Source of the DNA: Streptomyces carminius
Lineage (GTDB): Bacteria > Actinomycetota > Actinomycetes > Streptomycetales > Streptomycetaceae
Assembly (NCBI RefSeq): GCF_002794255.1
Contig: NZ_PGGW01000057.1
Coordinates: 1-64,000, forward strand
Length of the DNA stretch: 64,000 nucleotides
Direction: 5' to 3'
The first letter of the stretch is position 1; each line of letters begins with the position of its first letter. The position numbers and the translations under genes were made by a program. Below are positions 45,645 to 56,742 of this stretch, piece by piece. Under the pieces are notes generated by a model. The model searched no databases. It saw only the letters and a list, made by a program, of their open reading frames with translations, and had not been told where the DNA came from.

Positions 45645-47789
45645 TCAGGGCAGCAGGAGCTCGAACCACACCACCTTGCCGGTGCTCAGCCGGGTGGCGC
45701 CCCAGCGCCGGGCGAGCCGGTTGACCAGGTACAGCCCCCGGCCGCCCTCGTCCGTGGCCCGCGCCTGCCGCAGCCTGGGCAGCTGCGGCACGTCGTCCCC
45801 GACCTCGCAGCGCAGGGTGTCGGTGCGCAGCAGCCGCAGCGTGATGGGCCGCTCGGCGTACCGCACGGCGTTGGTGACCACCTCGCTGACCAGCAGCTCG
45901 ACCGAGTCCGTCAGCTCCTCCAGGTCCCACCGCTCCAGCGCGCGCCGCGCCAGCCGGCGGGCCTGCCGCGCGGTCTGGGCGCGCGGGTCGAGGTACCAGT
46001 ACGCCACGTCGCTGGGCGGGATCCCGTCGAAGCGGGCCGCCAGCAGCGCGATGTCGTCGTCCCGGTCGCCGGGGCCGAGGATGTCCAGCACCTCGTCGCA
46101 CAGCGGTTCCAGCGGCGGCGGGGTGTCCGGGCGGGTCAGCCCGGCCGTCTCGGTGAGCTTCTCGCGCAGCTGCTCGATACCGGTCCACACGTCCCGGTGG
46201 CGGGACTCCACCAGCCCGTCGGTGTAGAGCAGCAGCGTGGCCCCGGCGGGGGCGTCCAGCTCCACCGCCTCGAAGTCCACCCCGCCCACCCCGATGGGCG
46301 CGCCGGCGGGGATGTGGAGTACCTCCGCCCGGCCGTCGCGGTACAGCAGCACCGGCGGCGGATGCCCGGCGTTGGCCACCACGATCCGGTGCGCGACCGG
46401 GTCGTAGACGGCGTACAGGCAGGTCGCCATGCGGTCGGAGCCGAGGCGCTGGGCCTGTTCGTCCAGGTGGTGCAGCACCTCCTGGGGCGGCAGGTCCAGC
46501 CCCGCCAGGGTCTGCGCGGTGGTCCGCAGCTGGCCCATGATCGCCGCGGAGGTCATGGAGTGGCCCATGACGTCCCCGACGACCAGGGCCACCCGGCCAC
46601 CGGGCAGCGGTATCGCGTCGTACCAGTCGCCGCCCACCCGGGCGGTCTCGGCGGCCGGCAGGTACCGGCTGGCCAGCGTCACCCCGACCGGCTGGGGCAG
46701 CACGTCGGGGAGCATGGTGCGCTGGAGCTCGTCGGCGATGTACGCCTCACGGCCGTAGAGCACCGCCTTGTCCACGCCCAGCGCCGTGTGGGTGGCCAGC
46801 TGGGCGGCGACCAGCAGGTCGTCGGCGTCGAAGACGGCCCGGTCCGGGCGGCGCAGGAAGACGGCCGCGCCGATCACCCGGCGCCGGCCGCGCAGCGGGG
46901 CCAGGATCACCCGGCGCCCGCCCGGCACCTCGCAGCCGGAGCCGAGCAGCTCGGGCAGCGCCCCGCGGGCGGTGGGCACGTCGCCGAACACCGGCCGCAC
47001 CCCGCGCAGCACCTCGGCCAGCGCGCCGCCGCCGCGCACCTCGACCAGCTCCGTCGCCCCGCCCCCGGTCCCGTCCGGCGGGACGGCCGGCAGCGGCAGC
47101 GGGAACTCGCCGGTGTCGGAGGCCTCCGCCTCGGCGCCGGCCGGGACGGGCGGCTGGGCTGCGTAGTCCGGCAGCCGGTCGGTACGGCGCAGCCGCAGCA
47201 CGGCGGGACCGGCGGGGCGCTCGTCCCCGACCGGCAGCGGGTCGCGCAGATAGACCAGGATCGCGTCGGCGAACGCGGGCACGGTGGCCCGGCACAGACC
47301 GAGCACGGTCTCGTCCAGGTCCACGCCGCGGGCGATGCGCCGGGTGGCGGCGCCCACGAACCGCAGCCGGTCGCCGCCGCGCCGCTCCTGCTCGGCCCGC
47401 TCGTCCCCGCCGGGGTGTACGCCGGGGTGTCCGGCCGTGCCGGGCGCGGTGTCCGGGGCGGTGTCCTCCGGGGTGCCGGGGCGGCTGCGGCCGCCCGGTT
47501 CCGGTTCGGGGGCGCCGCCGGCCGGGCGGGCGTGGCCGGTGTCCTGGGCGTGCTCCGCCTCCGGCGGCTGGGCCGGAGCGCTGTGCGGGACGTCCTGGGA
47601 GGCGGCCGTGAGGCCGGGCGGGTGGCGGTCGCTGTCGCGGGAGCCGGGAAGCGCGGCGGGCGCGGTCCCGGTACGGCCGGCCACGGGCGCGGCCGTCCGC
47701 GCGCCGCCGCCCGTCGGCCGGGCGGCGGACTGCTGGGGGGTCGGGTACTCCGTCACGCGTTGGGTTTCCATCCGTCCGGGGCCGCGCAT
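45645..47789 (-). CDS. SpoIIE-type PP2C phosphatase with GAF and anti-sigma-like kinase domains
   Basis: Third phosphatase/kinase regulator of this type in the window, 714 residues from ATG 47789 or 708 from ATG 47771. The first 120 residues are disordered and rich in Pro, Gly, Thr and Glu. GAF sensor at about 135-350 (IARGVDLDETVLGLCRATVP ... RVILAPLRGRRRVIGAAVF), SpoIIE phosphatase at about 375-590 (GGDWYDAIPLPGG, VGDVMGHSMTSA, DDDIALLAARFDG), HATPase at about 600-714 (SEVVTNAVRYAERP, DEGGRGLYLVNRLARRWG). It lies 35 bases downstream of a methyltransferase gene in the same direction and may be co-transcribed with it. Confidence 0.92.
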   Translation of the reverse strand: MRGPGRMETQRVTEYPTPQQSAARPTGGGARTAAPVAGRTGTAPAALPGSRDSDRHPPGLTAASQDVPHSAPAQPPEAEHAQDTGHARPAGGAPEPEPGGRSRPGTPEDTAPDTAPGTAGHPGVHPGGDERAEQERRGGDRLRFVGAATRRIARGVDLDETVLGLCRATVPAFADAILVYLRDPLPVGDERPAGPAVLRLRRTDRLPDYAAQPPVPAGAEAEASDTGEFPLPLPAVPPDGTGGGATELVEVRGGGALAEVLRGVRPVFGDVPTARGALPELLGSGCEVPGGRRVILAPLRGRRRVIGAAVFLRRPDRAVFDADDLLVAAQLATHTALGVDKAVLYGREAYIADELQRTMLPDVLPQPVGVTLASRYLPAAETARVGGDWYDAIPLPGGRVALVVGDVMGHSMTSAAIMGQLRTTAQTLAGLDLPPQEVLHHLDEQAQRLGSDRMATCLYAVYDPVAHRIVVANAGHPPPVLLYRDGRAEVLHIPAGAPIGVGGVDFEAVELDAPAGATLLLYTDGLVESRHRDVWTGIEQLREKLTETAGLTRPDTPPPLEPLCDEVLDILGPGDRDDDIALLAARFDGIPPSDVAYWYLDPRAQTARQARRLARRALERWDLEELTDSVELLVSEVVTNAVRYAERPITLRLLRTDTLRCEVGDDVPQLPRLRQARATDEGGRGLYLVNRLARRWGATRLSTGKVVWFELLLP

Positions 47790-47824
47790 CGGGCGTGCCC
47801 AGCGCTTCGAGGGCTGTTCGAGGG

Positions 47825-48502
47825 CTAGGAGCGTCGGCAGTGCAGGAAGATCTGGATCTCGGGGGGGACGTCCGTGCTGGCCGGTGCGTACGTGAACGAC
47901 TCCTCCCCGGCGATCTCGAAGCCCGCGTCGCGCACCACCTGGCGCAGTTCGTCCCGTAGATAGCCGGATACCCGGATCGTATTGCCCAGGAACGGAATCG
48001 CGAAGTCGTCCACATCCGCTTCGACCATACCCAGTGCCAGCACCCCGCCGGGGTTGAGCTGTCCGTGCAGCATGCGCAGGGCGACGGGGATCTCGTCCCT
48101 GGGCAGCATCAGCAGGGCGAAGAAGGCGGTGATGCCGTCGAAGGGCCCCAGGTCGTGGTTCTCCAGATCGGCGATGTCCATCCGGTGGAACTCGGCACCG
48201 GGGACGTTGTCCCGGCTGAGCTTGAGCATCCCGGGGGATATGTCGATGCCCGTGACCCGGTGCCCGGCCTCGAAGAGCTGGCGTGCCGTGGGGACCCCGG
48301 TGCCGCAGCCGACGTCCAGCACCCGCGATCCGGCGGGCAGCTGCCCGGCCAGCCAGGCGCCCGCGGCGAGCTGCCCCTCCTTGTGCGGGAACGCCTCGTC
48401 GTAGCGGTCGCCGATGGCGTCGAAGGCGTCGGCCTGCCCGGCGCGATCGATCGCCGCCCGGTCGCCTTCCGTGTACGCCTGGTTGCCTTCTGTGGTGCTC
48501 AC
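47825..48502 (-). CDS. Class I SAM-dependent methyltransferase
   Basis: A 225-residue methyltransferase from the GTG at 48502 (AGGAG eight bases upstream). SAM-binding motif I is RVLDVGCGTGVPTA (about 66-79), followed by an acidic residue at the end of strand 2 (VTGIDISPGMLKL) and motif-II-like LENHDLGPFDGITAFF. The C-terminal half has IRVSGYLRDELRQVVRDAGFE, typical of UbiE/small-molecule methyltransferases. The N-terminal segment TEGDRAAIDRAGQADAFDAI is unusual. Substrate unknown. Confidence 0.88.
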   Translation of the reverse strand: MSTTEGNQAYTEGDRAAIDRAGQADAFDAIGDRYDEAFPHKEGQLAAGAWLAGQLPAGSRVLDVGCGTGVPTARQLFEAGHRVTGIDISPGMLKLSRDNVPGAEFHRMDIADLENHDLGPFDGITAFFALLMLPRDEIPVALRMLHGQLNPGGVLALGMVEADVDDFAIPFLGNTIRVSGYLRDELRQVVRDAGFEIAGEESFTYAPASTDVPPEIQIFLHCRRS

Positions 48503-48669
48503 GTCTGGGGCTCCTCTCACGGACGTGCGCCATGTCCTTTGTGAGGACCGGGACTTCCGATGCGGCTGAGGGTTTGCGGAGGTCGGGGTGATCCTACGGC
48601 CGGCCGCCCGGGGAAACGGCTGGGTTTCACCGAATGCCCAAGGCCATCATGCGAGACGCGGGGGCGCCC

Positions 48670-49365
48670 TCACCAGCCCTCTCGGCCGTCCGGGTCCGGG
48701 GACCGGTCCCAGTCGCCCGGCAGCCGGGGAATCCGCCAGGCGGGGTCGGGGCGCCAGTCCTCCCAGCCGTCCCGGAACGGGCTGTCCCAGGAGCGGACCG
48801 CCGCCACGGCCCGCCGTCCCGCGGCCCGCACCCGCGCGGCCCCGTCGGCGTCCAGCAGGCCGACCCGCCGCGCCTGCGCGAACTCGTCCTCGTCCTTCCA
48901 CTCCCAGCTGCGGTCGGGGTGGACGGCGAGATCCAGGAAGTGGTCCTCGGAGTCGACCCCGCCCGCCCAGCGGCGCAGCGGCTCCTCCAGGTTCACGTAC
49001 CAGTTCCGGAAACGCCAGTCCCGCTCCCAGAACAGCCACACCGACCAGGGCTCGCCGGGCCGTGCGAGCTTGAGCACACCGGTGCCGGACCAGCGCGAGC
49101 GCACGGTGGTGCGCGGCTTGGTGTAGCGGGTGGCGAGCGGTTCCCGGTGCACGGGGGTGCCGTCGGCGAGCCGCGGCCGGACACAGACGGTGCCGGGGGC
49201 CACCCAGACGGCGAGCAGCCCGGGGGTGTCGCGGACGACGGTCACCGGGCGGCAGATGTGCGGGGCGGTGCCTCCGTTGGCCCGGTAGCGCCACAGGATG
49301 TGCTCTCCGGGCCGCCAGCGGGGGCCGCCCGCCGTTTCCGTGTGCTCCGCCGTGTCCGCCGTCAT
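48670..49365 (-). CDS. DUF402-family protein (FomD/nucleoside-diphosphate phosphatase-like)
   Basis: A 231-residue soluble protein, apparently leaderless from the ATG at 49365. Signature segments are WRPGEHILWRYRANG, WSVWLFWERDWRFRNWYVNLEEPLRR, then VDSEDHFLDLAVHPDRSWEWKDEDEFAQA, which carries the acidic metal-binding residues of the DUF402 fold seen in FomD and related phosphatases. Physiological substrate unknown. Stands alone between the methyltransferase and fumC, both on the same strand. Confidence 0.85.
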   Translation of the reverse strand: MTADTAEHTETAGGPRWRPGEHILWRYRANGGTAPHICRPVTVVRDTPGLLAVWVAPGTVCVRPRLADGTPVHREPLATRYTKPRTTVRSRWSGTGVLKLARPGEPWSVWLFWERDWRFRNWYVNLEEPLRRWAGGVDSEDHFLDLAVHPDRSWEWKDEDEFAQARRVGLLDADGAARVRAAGRRAVAAVRSWDSPFRDGWEDWRPDPAWRIPRLPGDWDRSPDPDGREGW

Positions 49366-49371
49366 GGGCGG

Positions 49372-49377
49372 ATATTA
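49372..49377 (-). promoter_or_regulatory. Leaderless -10 box of the DUF402 gene
   Basis: TAATAT (minus strand) six bases before the ATG at 49365. Confidence 0.6.
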
Positions 49378-49461
49378 GTCCGCGCCGACCGGGGTCCGCC
49401 CCGTCCGCCGCTCCGGGCCGGCGGACGGGCCGGCGGACGCAGCGGCGGACGGGAACGGGGG

Positions 49462-50871
49462 TCAGGGCCGGGTCATGCGGAGCACGTCCAGCGCCTCGTC
49501 GAGCTGCTCCCGGGTGAGGTCGCCCCGCTCCACGTAACCGGACTCCAGGACCACCTCGCGGATCGTCTTCCGCTCCGCCAGGGACCGCTTGGCGACCTTC
49601 GCGGCCTCCTCGTAGCCGATGTACCTGTTCAGCGGGGTGACCACGGAGGGGGAGGACTCCGCGTACTCGCGGGCGCGCCCGGCGTCCGCCTCGATGCCGT
49701 CGACCGTGCGGTCGGCCAGCAGCCGGGAGGCGTTCGCGAGCAGCCGGACGGATTCCAGCAGGTTGCGCGCCATCACCGGGAGCATCACGTTCAGCTCGAA
49801 GTTGCCGGACGCCCCGGCCGCCGCCACCGTGGCGTCGTTGCCCGTCACCTGGGCGGCGACCATCAGGACGGCCTCGGGGATCACCGGGTTGACCTTGCCG
49901 GGCATGATCGAGGAACCGGGCTGGAGGTCCGGCAGCCGGATCTCGGCCAGCCCGGTGCGCGGGCCCGACGCCATCCAGCGCAGATCGTTGCAGATCTTGG
50001 TCAGGCCGACGGCGACCGTCCGGAGCTGTCCGGAGGTCTCCACCAGGGCGTCGCGGGCCCCCTGCGCCTCGAAGTGGTCGCGGGCCTCGGTCAGCGGCAG
50101 CCCGGTGGTACGGGCCACCTCCGCGATCACCGCGGCCGAGAAGCCGGGCGGGGTGTTGATGCCGGTGCCCACCGCGGTGCCGCCCAGCGGCAGCTCCGCC
50201 AGCCGCGGCAGCGAGGCGCGCAGCCGCTCCACCCCGTACCGCACCTGCGCGGCGTAGCCGCCGAACTCCTGGCCGAGGGTGACGGGCGTGGCGTCCATCA
50301 GATGGGTGCGGCCGGACTTGACCACCCCGGCGAACTCGGCGGCCTTGCGCTCCAGCGCCGCCGCCAGGTGCTCCAGCGCCGGGACCAGGTCCGCGGTGAC
50401 GGCGGCGGTGGCGGCGATGTGGATGGAGGAGGGGAAGACGTCGTTGGAGGACTGGCTGGCGTTGACGTGGTCGTTGGGGTGCACCGGGGCGCCCAGCCGC
50501 TCGCTCGCGAGGGTGGCGACGACCTCGTTCATGTTCATGTTGGAGGAGGTGCCGGAGCCGGTCTGGAAGACGTCCACCGGGAAGTGGTCGTCCCAGTGCC
50601 CCTCGGCGACCTCGGCGGCCGCCTCGGCGATCGCCCGGGCCTTCTCCTCGTCCAGGACCCCGAGCTCGGCGTTGACCTTCGCCGCGGCCTGCTTGATCCG
50701 GGCCAGCGCCTGGATGTGGGAACGCTCCAGACGCCGGCCCGAGATCGGGAAGTTCTCCACGGCGCGCTGGGTCTGCGCCCGCCACTTGGCGTGCGCGGGC
50801 ACCCGCACCTCGCCCATGGAGTCGTGTTCGGTCCGGTACTCGCCGTTTTCGCTCTCGCTCGTCCCAGTCAT
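49462..50871 (-). CDS. fumC: Class II fumarate hydratase
   Basis: Fe-independent homotetrameric fumarase that interconverts fumarate and malate; 469 residues. Characteristic stretches: FQTGSGTSSNMNMNEVVATLA, HPNDHVNASQSSNDVFPSSIH, KSGRTHLMDATPVTLGQEFGG, the superfamily signature GSSIMPGKVNP and the B-site-type loop. Appears leaderless (TAGCTT box seven bases before the ATG). Encoded 27 bases downstream of a class I fumarase on the same strand, so the cell keeps oxygen-stable and Fe-S enzymes together. Confidence 0.96.
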   Translation of the reverse strand: MTGTSESENGEYRTEHDSMGEVRVPAHAKWRAQTQRAVENFPISGRRLERSHIQALARIKQAAAKVNAELGVLDEEKARAIAEAAAEVAEGHWDDHFPVDVFQTGSGTSSNMNMNEVVATLASERLGAPVHPNDHVNASQSSNDVFPSSIHIAATAAVTADLVPALEHLAAALERKAAEFAGVVKSGRTHLMDATPVTLGQEFGGYAAQVRYGVERLRASLPRLAELPLGGTAVGTGINTPPGFSAAVIAEVARTTGLPLTEARDHFEAQGARDALVETSGQLRTVAVGLTKICNDLRWMASGPRTGLAEIRLPDLQPGSSIMPGKVNPVIPEAVLMVAAQVTGNDATVAAAGASGNFELNVMLPVMARNLLESVRLLANASRLLADRTVDGIEADAGRAREYAESSPSVVTPLNRYIGYEEAAKVAKRSLAERKTIREVVLESGYVERGDLTREQLDEALDVLRMTRP

Positions 50872-50878
50872 GGGGACA

Positions 50879-50884
50879 AAGCTA
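50879..50884 (-). promoter_or_regulatory. Leaderless -10 box of fumC
   Basis: TAGCTT (minus strand) seven bases before the fumC ATG, in the 27-base gap after the class I fumarase gene; gives fumC its own start site. Confidence 0.55.
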
Positions 50885-50898
50885 CGTCCCGGCCGGGG

Positions 50899-52629
<1,731 letters not shown>

Positions 52630-52789
52630 GGGGTGGTCCGTTCCTTTCGCTGGCGGCCGGTGGCTGGCGGCGCCTCACAGCGTAAGACCCCGGCCGGCCG
52701 GCGGCCGGTGTGAGGTCGGGCTCACCCGGCGGCCCCGGCTTCCGCGGGATCGTCCGGCACCGCCCCTGGTCGCGATGTATCGCGTTCGC

Positions 52790-52795
52790 TAGGCT
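52790..52795 (+). promoter_or_regulatory. Leaderless -10 box of the DUF1707 gene
   Basis: TAGGCT six bases before the GTG at 52802, no ribosome site. Confidence 0.55.
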
Positions 52796-52801
52796 GGCCG
52801 G

Positions 52802-53533
52802 GTGGACGAGAAGACCTCGCTGCGGAAGCAGCCAGCCGAACGGTCCGCCGCGCCCCCGGCCGCACCGCCCGCCGCACCGCCCGCCGCGCGGGCCGTCGAC
52901 GAGGCGGACGTACGCGCCTCGGACGCCGACCGCGACCGGATCGCGGAGATCCTGCGCGAGGCGCTCGCGGAGGGCCGGCTGGACACCGAGGAGCACGCCG
53001 AGCGGGTCGACGCGGCCTACCGGGCGAAGACGATCGGCGAACTGCGGCCGCTGGTACGCGATCTGCCGGCGGCCCGCACCGGCGCCTTCCGGCCCTCTCC
53101 CGCCCCGGCGCCGGAGTCCCGCGGTCCTTCCCCCGGCACGGCCGCACCGTGTCCGCCGTACGGCACGTCGTCCGGCCGGCACCTGCTCGCGATATTCGGT
53201 GGGGCCTCGCGCCGGGGGCGCTGGCGGGTGGGTCCGCGGACCAGCGCCCTCGCCCTCTTCGGCGGCATCGAGATCGATCTCACCGAGGCCCTGTTCGACC
53301 ACCGGGAGGTCGTCATCGACGCCACCGCGATCTTCGGCGGCATCGAGATCAGGGTCCCGGAGAACGTCACCCTGCGCGGCAGCGGCACCGGCATCATGGG
53401 CGGCTACGACGTGCGGTCGGCGGAGGCCGAGGACCCGGACGCGCCGGTGGTCGTGGTGCACGGCGCGGCGATCTTCGGCGGGGTGGAGGCCAGGCCCAAG
53501 CGGGGCAAGCGCCTGCGCGACCTGCGCCGCTGA
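52802..53533 (+). CDS. DUF1707 SHOCT-like protein with LiaF-type C-terminal domain
   Basis: A 243-residue protein, leaderless from the GTG at 52802. After a Pro/Ala-rich start, the DUF1707 domain is at about 38-92 (VRASDADRDRIAEILREALA, EGRLDTEEHAERVDAAYRAK). A linker leads to a beta-rich C-terminal domain with three FGGIE/FGGVE repeats (ALALFGGIEIDL, TAIFGGIEIRVPE, AAIFGGVEARP), as in LiaF/DUF2154-type cell-wall stress proteins. No membrane helix. Likely a modulator of envelope-stress signalling; no kinase pair adjoins it. Confidence 0.85.
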   Translation: MDEKTSLRKQPAERSAAPPAAPPAAPPAARAVDEADVRASDADRDRIAEILREALAEGRLDTEEHAERVDAAYRAKTIGELRPLVRDLPAARTGAFRPSPAPAPESRGPSPGTAAPCPPYGTSSGRHLLAIFGGASRRGRWRVGPRTSALALFGGIEIDLTEALFDHREVVIDATAIFGGIEIRVPENVTLRGSGTGIMGGYDVRSAEAEDPDAPVVVVHGAAIFGGVEARPKRGKRLRDLRR

Positions 53534-53583
53534 CGCTCCGTCGGCGGCGTCCGGCCGGAAGACGCACCGTACGGCACGCGCCG

Positions 53584-53623
53584 CCGCCCGTACGGCCCCC
53601 CTCCGTGCGGGCCGTACGGGCGG
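53584..53623. terminator. Bidirectional terminator between DUF1707 and FtsX-type permease genes
   Basis: Stem CCGCCCGTACGGCCC with its complement and a ten-base loop between convergent genes ending at 53533 and 53639. Confidence 0.8.
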
Positions 53624-53638
53624 TGGTCACGCGGCGCG

Positions 53639-56059
53639 TCACTCGGTGCGCAGTCCGTCCGGGCGCATCATCCGCCACAGCGGCGGCAGGCTGAGGACGG
53701 TCACCAGCAGGATCACGCCGCCGCCCAGGCCCGCCATGCCGGCCAGGCTCGCCCAGTTGACCGCGAACGGCTCGGAGACCATCGACAGCAGGATCGCCCC
53801 CAGTCCGATCCCGCCGGCGATCGACAGCGCCAGGCCGAGCACCACGGGCAGCGCCGTCTGCCACAGCACCGACCAGGCCAGCGTGGCCCGGCGGGTGCCG
53901 AACGCGACCAGCACCGACAGCAGTTTCCGGCGCTCGCGCAACTGCTCCAGGGTGGAGACGATCATGCTGGCGCCGATGAGCAGCAGCACCCCGGTCGCGC
54001 CGGCGTACAGGGCGCGCTGGATGAGCGCGAACCTGTCGGCGGTGTCGCTGTCCGTCAGCTCCACCACGATGGTGCGGGGGGAACCGGGCTCCACGGCGTT
54101 GCGCACGTACTCCGCCGCGTCGGGCACCGACGGGTCGAGCCGCACCAGGACCTCGACCCGCCCGTCCTTCAGCCGGGAGGGATCGAGTGCCCCCGGGGTG
54201 GCGAGAACACCCTCGGTGAGGTTGCCCGAGGGATCGTTCCGGGGCTCGGCGTCGCGGACGTCGGCGGGGACGGTCCACGGGTCCGGGTCACCGATCCGGA
54301 CCTCTTCCTCCTCCTCCGGCAGGTACTCCGGGATGTTCAGGTCGAGCCGCGCACCGGGGCGGGAGCCGACGCCCTCCCGGTCGGTCGTGAAGACGTCCCC
54401 GTCCGTACAGGAGCCGACGCGGGCCAGCTCCGTCAGGACGGCGCAGTCCGCCACGGTGACCTGCGTGTACACCGGGTCGCCGCCTCCCTCGCCGGGCATC
54501 GGGACATGGACCTCGGTGCTGCCCAGCGCCTGGCGCACCCCCCGGGTGTCCGCGAGCCGCCCGGTCAGCCCGGCGGCGCTCGCGCCGCTCTCGGTGTGGT
54601 CGATGATCTGCAGCTGGGCGCGGCCGGTGTCCTGGCCGGTCGGCCTGGTGTACTCCTCCTCCGCCGCGCCGAACAGCATCTGGATGGCGATGGCCCCGGC
54701 GACGGCGACCGTGATGCCGCTGACCGCGCGGGCCGCCGCTCCGCTGTCGAGCTGGAGCCGGCGGACGGCGAGCTGGAAGGGGAGTGACCCGCCCCGCAGC
54801 CGCGAGACGACCCACTCGATCAGCCAGGGCAGCACGGCGGCGACACCGACCAGCAGCAGCAGGACGCCCGCGGCGACGGTGTAGGTGGCGAGCGCCCCGC
54901 CGTCGGGGTCCATCCCGTCGAGCAGGGGGGACAGCAGCAGCAGTCCGGCCACGGGCGGCAGCAGCCGCCACCACAGCCGACGCCTGCGGACTCCGGAGCC
55001 GCGCACCACGCCGAGCGGCTCGATGGCGACGCCGCGCAGTGCCAGCAGGGTGACGGCCACCGCGGCGACGGGCACGGCCAGCAGGATCAGCGTGGCCAGC
55101 AGGGCGCTGGGCCGGACGTCGGACGGGAAGACGCTGATGTCGAAGAGCGTGACCTGGCCGATCAACTGACGGGCCGGCAGGAACAGCGCGATGCCCACGA
55201 GCAGCCCGAGGAGGGCCCCGACGAGGGCCTCCCCCGCGGCGATGCGCCGCACCGTCCGGCTGTCCGCGCCGACCAGCCGCAGCGCGGCGAGCCGGCGGTC
55301 CCGGCGTTCGCCGCCGAAGCGCACGGCCGTGGCGACGAACACCCCGACCGGGAGCAGCAGCACCACACAGGTGACGATCACCAGTAGCAGCAGGAAGGGG
55401 TCCAGGGGCTCCTCCGCGCTGTTCATGCCGAAGCGGTCGATGCGGAAACCGGAGCCGTCCGCCGTGGAGAGTTTGTCGGTACCCGCCAGATAGGTGAGCT
55501 CGTCCGGGCCGCGCAGCCCCTCCTCGCCGATGGTGCCGATGATCCGCTGAGGCAGCCGCTCCCGCAGGAGCTCTCCCTCGGGGGAGGTGAGCAGCTCCTT
55601 CAGCGGGGGCGAGACGAGCATCTCGCCGGGGCCGGGAGCCTTGTCCACTCCCGGCGGCAGCGGCGGGTCCTCGCCCTCGGGCTGGAGGTACCGGCCGCGG
55701 ATGTCCTCGCCGCGGAAATCGGTGTCCGCCAGCGTGTACAGGGCGGTGTCCGCGGAGCGCTCGAGCTCGGGCGCCCCGTAGATCTCCCGGGCGTCGGTGC
55801 GGGCGTCGCGGGCGGCGAACATGTGGGGCACGGAGGCCGCGATCATCAGCACGGCGACGCCGAGCCCGACGCCGATCGCCGTGAGGACCGTACGGATCCA
55901 GCCCTCGCGGCCGCCGGAGAGCGCGAAGCGGGCGCCCATCAGCAGGTCGGCGAGCCGGCCGGCCGCTCCGGCCCCGACGGCCGGCGCGGGCGGCGGGTCC
56001 TCGGCGCCGGAGGGCGGTGCGGTGTCCCGGGCCTCCCGCCGGGAGTCCAGTGCCCTCAC
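53639..56059 (-). CDS. FtsX-like ABC transporter permease
   Basis: An 806-residue permease whose GTG start overlaps the ATPase stop by four bases. First helix about 58-82, an extracytoplasmic domain (about 85-220), an FtsX block with helices near 225-250, 270-300 and 315-345, two further helices around 370-420, a second extracytoplasmic domain (about 475-665), and a final block (about 670-800, with LRERRKLLSVLVAFGTRRATLAWSV-like sequence). Third gene of a PadR-regulated operon. Substrate unknown; such systems often export lipids or antimicrobial peptides. Confidence 0.92.
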   Translation of the reverse strand: MRALDSRREARDTAPPSGAEDPPPAPAVGAGAAGRLADLLMGARFALSGGREGWIRTVLTAIGVGLGVAVLMIAASVPHMFAARDARTDAREIYGAPELERSADTALYTLADTDFRGEDIRGRYLQPEGEDPPLPPGVDKAPGPGEMLVSPPLKELLTSPEGELLRERLPQRIIGTIGEEGLRGPDELTYLAGTDKLSTADGSGFRIDRFGMNSAEEPLDPFLLLLVIVTCVVLLLPVGVFVATAVRFGGERRDRRLAALRLVGADSRTVRRIAAGEALVGALLGLLVGIALFLPARQLIGQVTLFDISVFPSDVRPSALLATLILLAVPVAAVAVTLLALRGVAIEPLGVVRGSGVRRRRLWWRLLPPVAGLLLLSPLLDGMDPDGGALATYTVAAGVLLLLVGVAAVLPWLIEWVVSRLRGGSLPFQLAVRRLQLDSGAAARAVSGITVAVAGAIAIQMLFGAAEEEYTRPTGQDTGRAQLQIIDHTESGASAAGLTGRLADTRGVRQALGSTEVHVPMPGEGGGDPVYTQVTVADCAVLTELARVGSCTDGDVFTTDREGVGSRPGARLDLNIPEYLPEEEEEVRIGDPDPWTVPADVRDAEPRNDPSGNLTEGVLATPGALDPSRLKDGRVEVLVRLDPSVPDAAEYVRNAVEPGSPRTIVVELTDSDTADRFALIQRALYAGATGVLLLIGASMIVSTLEQLRERRKLLSVLVAFGTRRATLAWSVLWQTALPVVLGLALSIAGGIGLGAILLSMVSEPFAVNWASLAGMAGLGGGVILLVTVLSLPPLWRMMRPDGLRTE

Positions 56060-56742
56060 GCCGCACCCGCCATGTCCCGCACCCGGCCGTCGCGGACCAC
56101 GATCTCGCGGTCGGAGTAGGCGGCGACCCGGGGCTCGTGGGTGACCAGCACCACGGCGGCGCGGGTGTCCCGGGCGGCCTCGGTCAGCAGCTGCATCACG
56201 CGCTCGCCGTTGAGGGAGTCCAGCGCGCCGGTGGGCTCGTCGGCGAAGACCACCCGCGGTCCGGTGACCAGGGCGCGGGCGACGGCGACACGCTGCCCCT
56301 GGCCGCCGGATACCTGCCCGGGACGGTGGTGGCGCACGTCGTGCACCTCCAGCCGCTCCAGCCAGCCGGTGGCCTGCCGCTCGGCGTCCTTCCGGCCCAT
56401 GCCGGTCAACCGCAGCGGCAGGGCGACGTTCTCGACGCAGGTCAGCTCGGGGACGAGCTGGCCGAACTGGAAGATGAAGCCGAACTCGGAGCGGCGCAGG
56501 GCGCTGCGCTCGGCGTCCGTCATCGCCGACAGTTCGCGGCCGCGGTAGTGGACCGCGCCGGAGTCGGGGCGGACGATGCCGGCCAGGCAGTGCAGCAGGG
56601 TGGACTTGCCGGAGCCGGAGGGGCCCATCACCGCGACGACCTCACCGCCCTGGACGGTGAAGTCCGCGCCGGCCAGGGCGGGGGTGGGGCCGTAGGACTT
56701 GTGCAGGTCCACGGCGCTGAGGAACGAGTCGGTGGCGGTCAT
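56056..56742 (-). CDS. ABC transporter ATP-binding protein (MacB/LolD type)
   Basis: A 228-residue ATPase. Walker A MGPSGSGKST (about 39-48), FQFGQLVPELTCVENVALPL (Q-loop), signature VSGGQGQRVAVARAL, Walker B VVFADEPTGALD and VTHEPRV. The signature reads VSGGQ where LSGGQ is usual, a tolerated change. It overlaps both neighbours by four bases, so regulator, ATPase and permease form one tightly coupled operon. Confidence 0.93.
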   Translation of the reverse strand: MTATDSFLSAVDLHKSYGPTPALAGADFTVQGGEVVAVMGPSGSGKSTLLHCLAGIVRPDSGAVHYRGRELSAMTDAERSALRRSEFGFIFQFGQLVPELTCVENVALPLRLTGMGRKDAERQATGWLERLEVHDVRHHRPGQVSGGQGQRVAVARALVTGPRVVFADEPTGALDSLNGERVMQLLTEAARDTRAAVVLVTHEPRVAAYSDREIVVRDGRVRDMAGAA

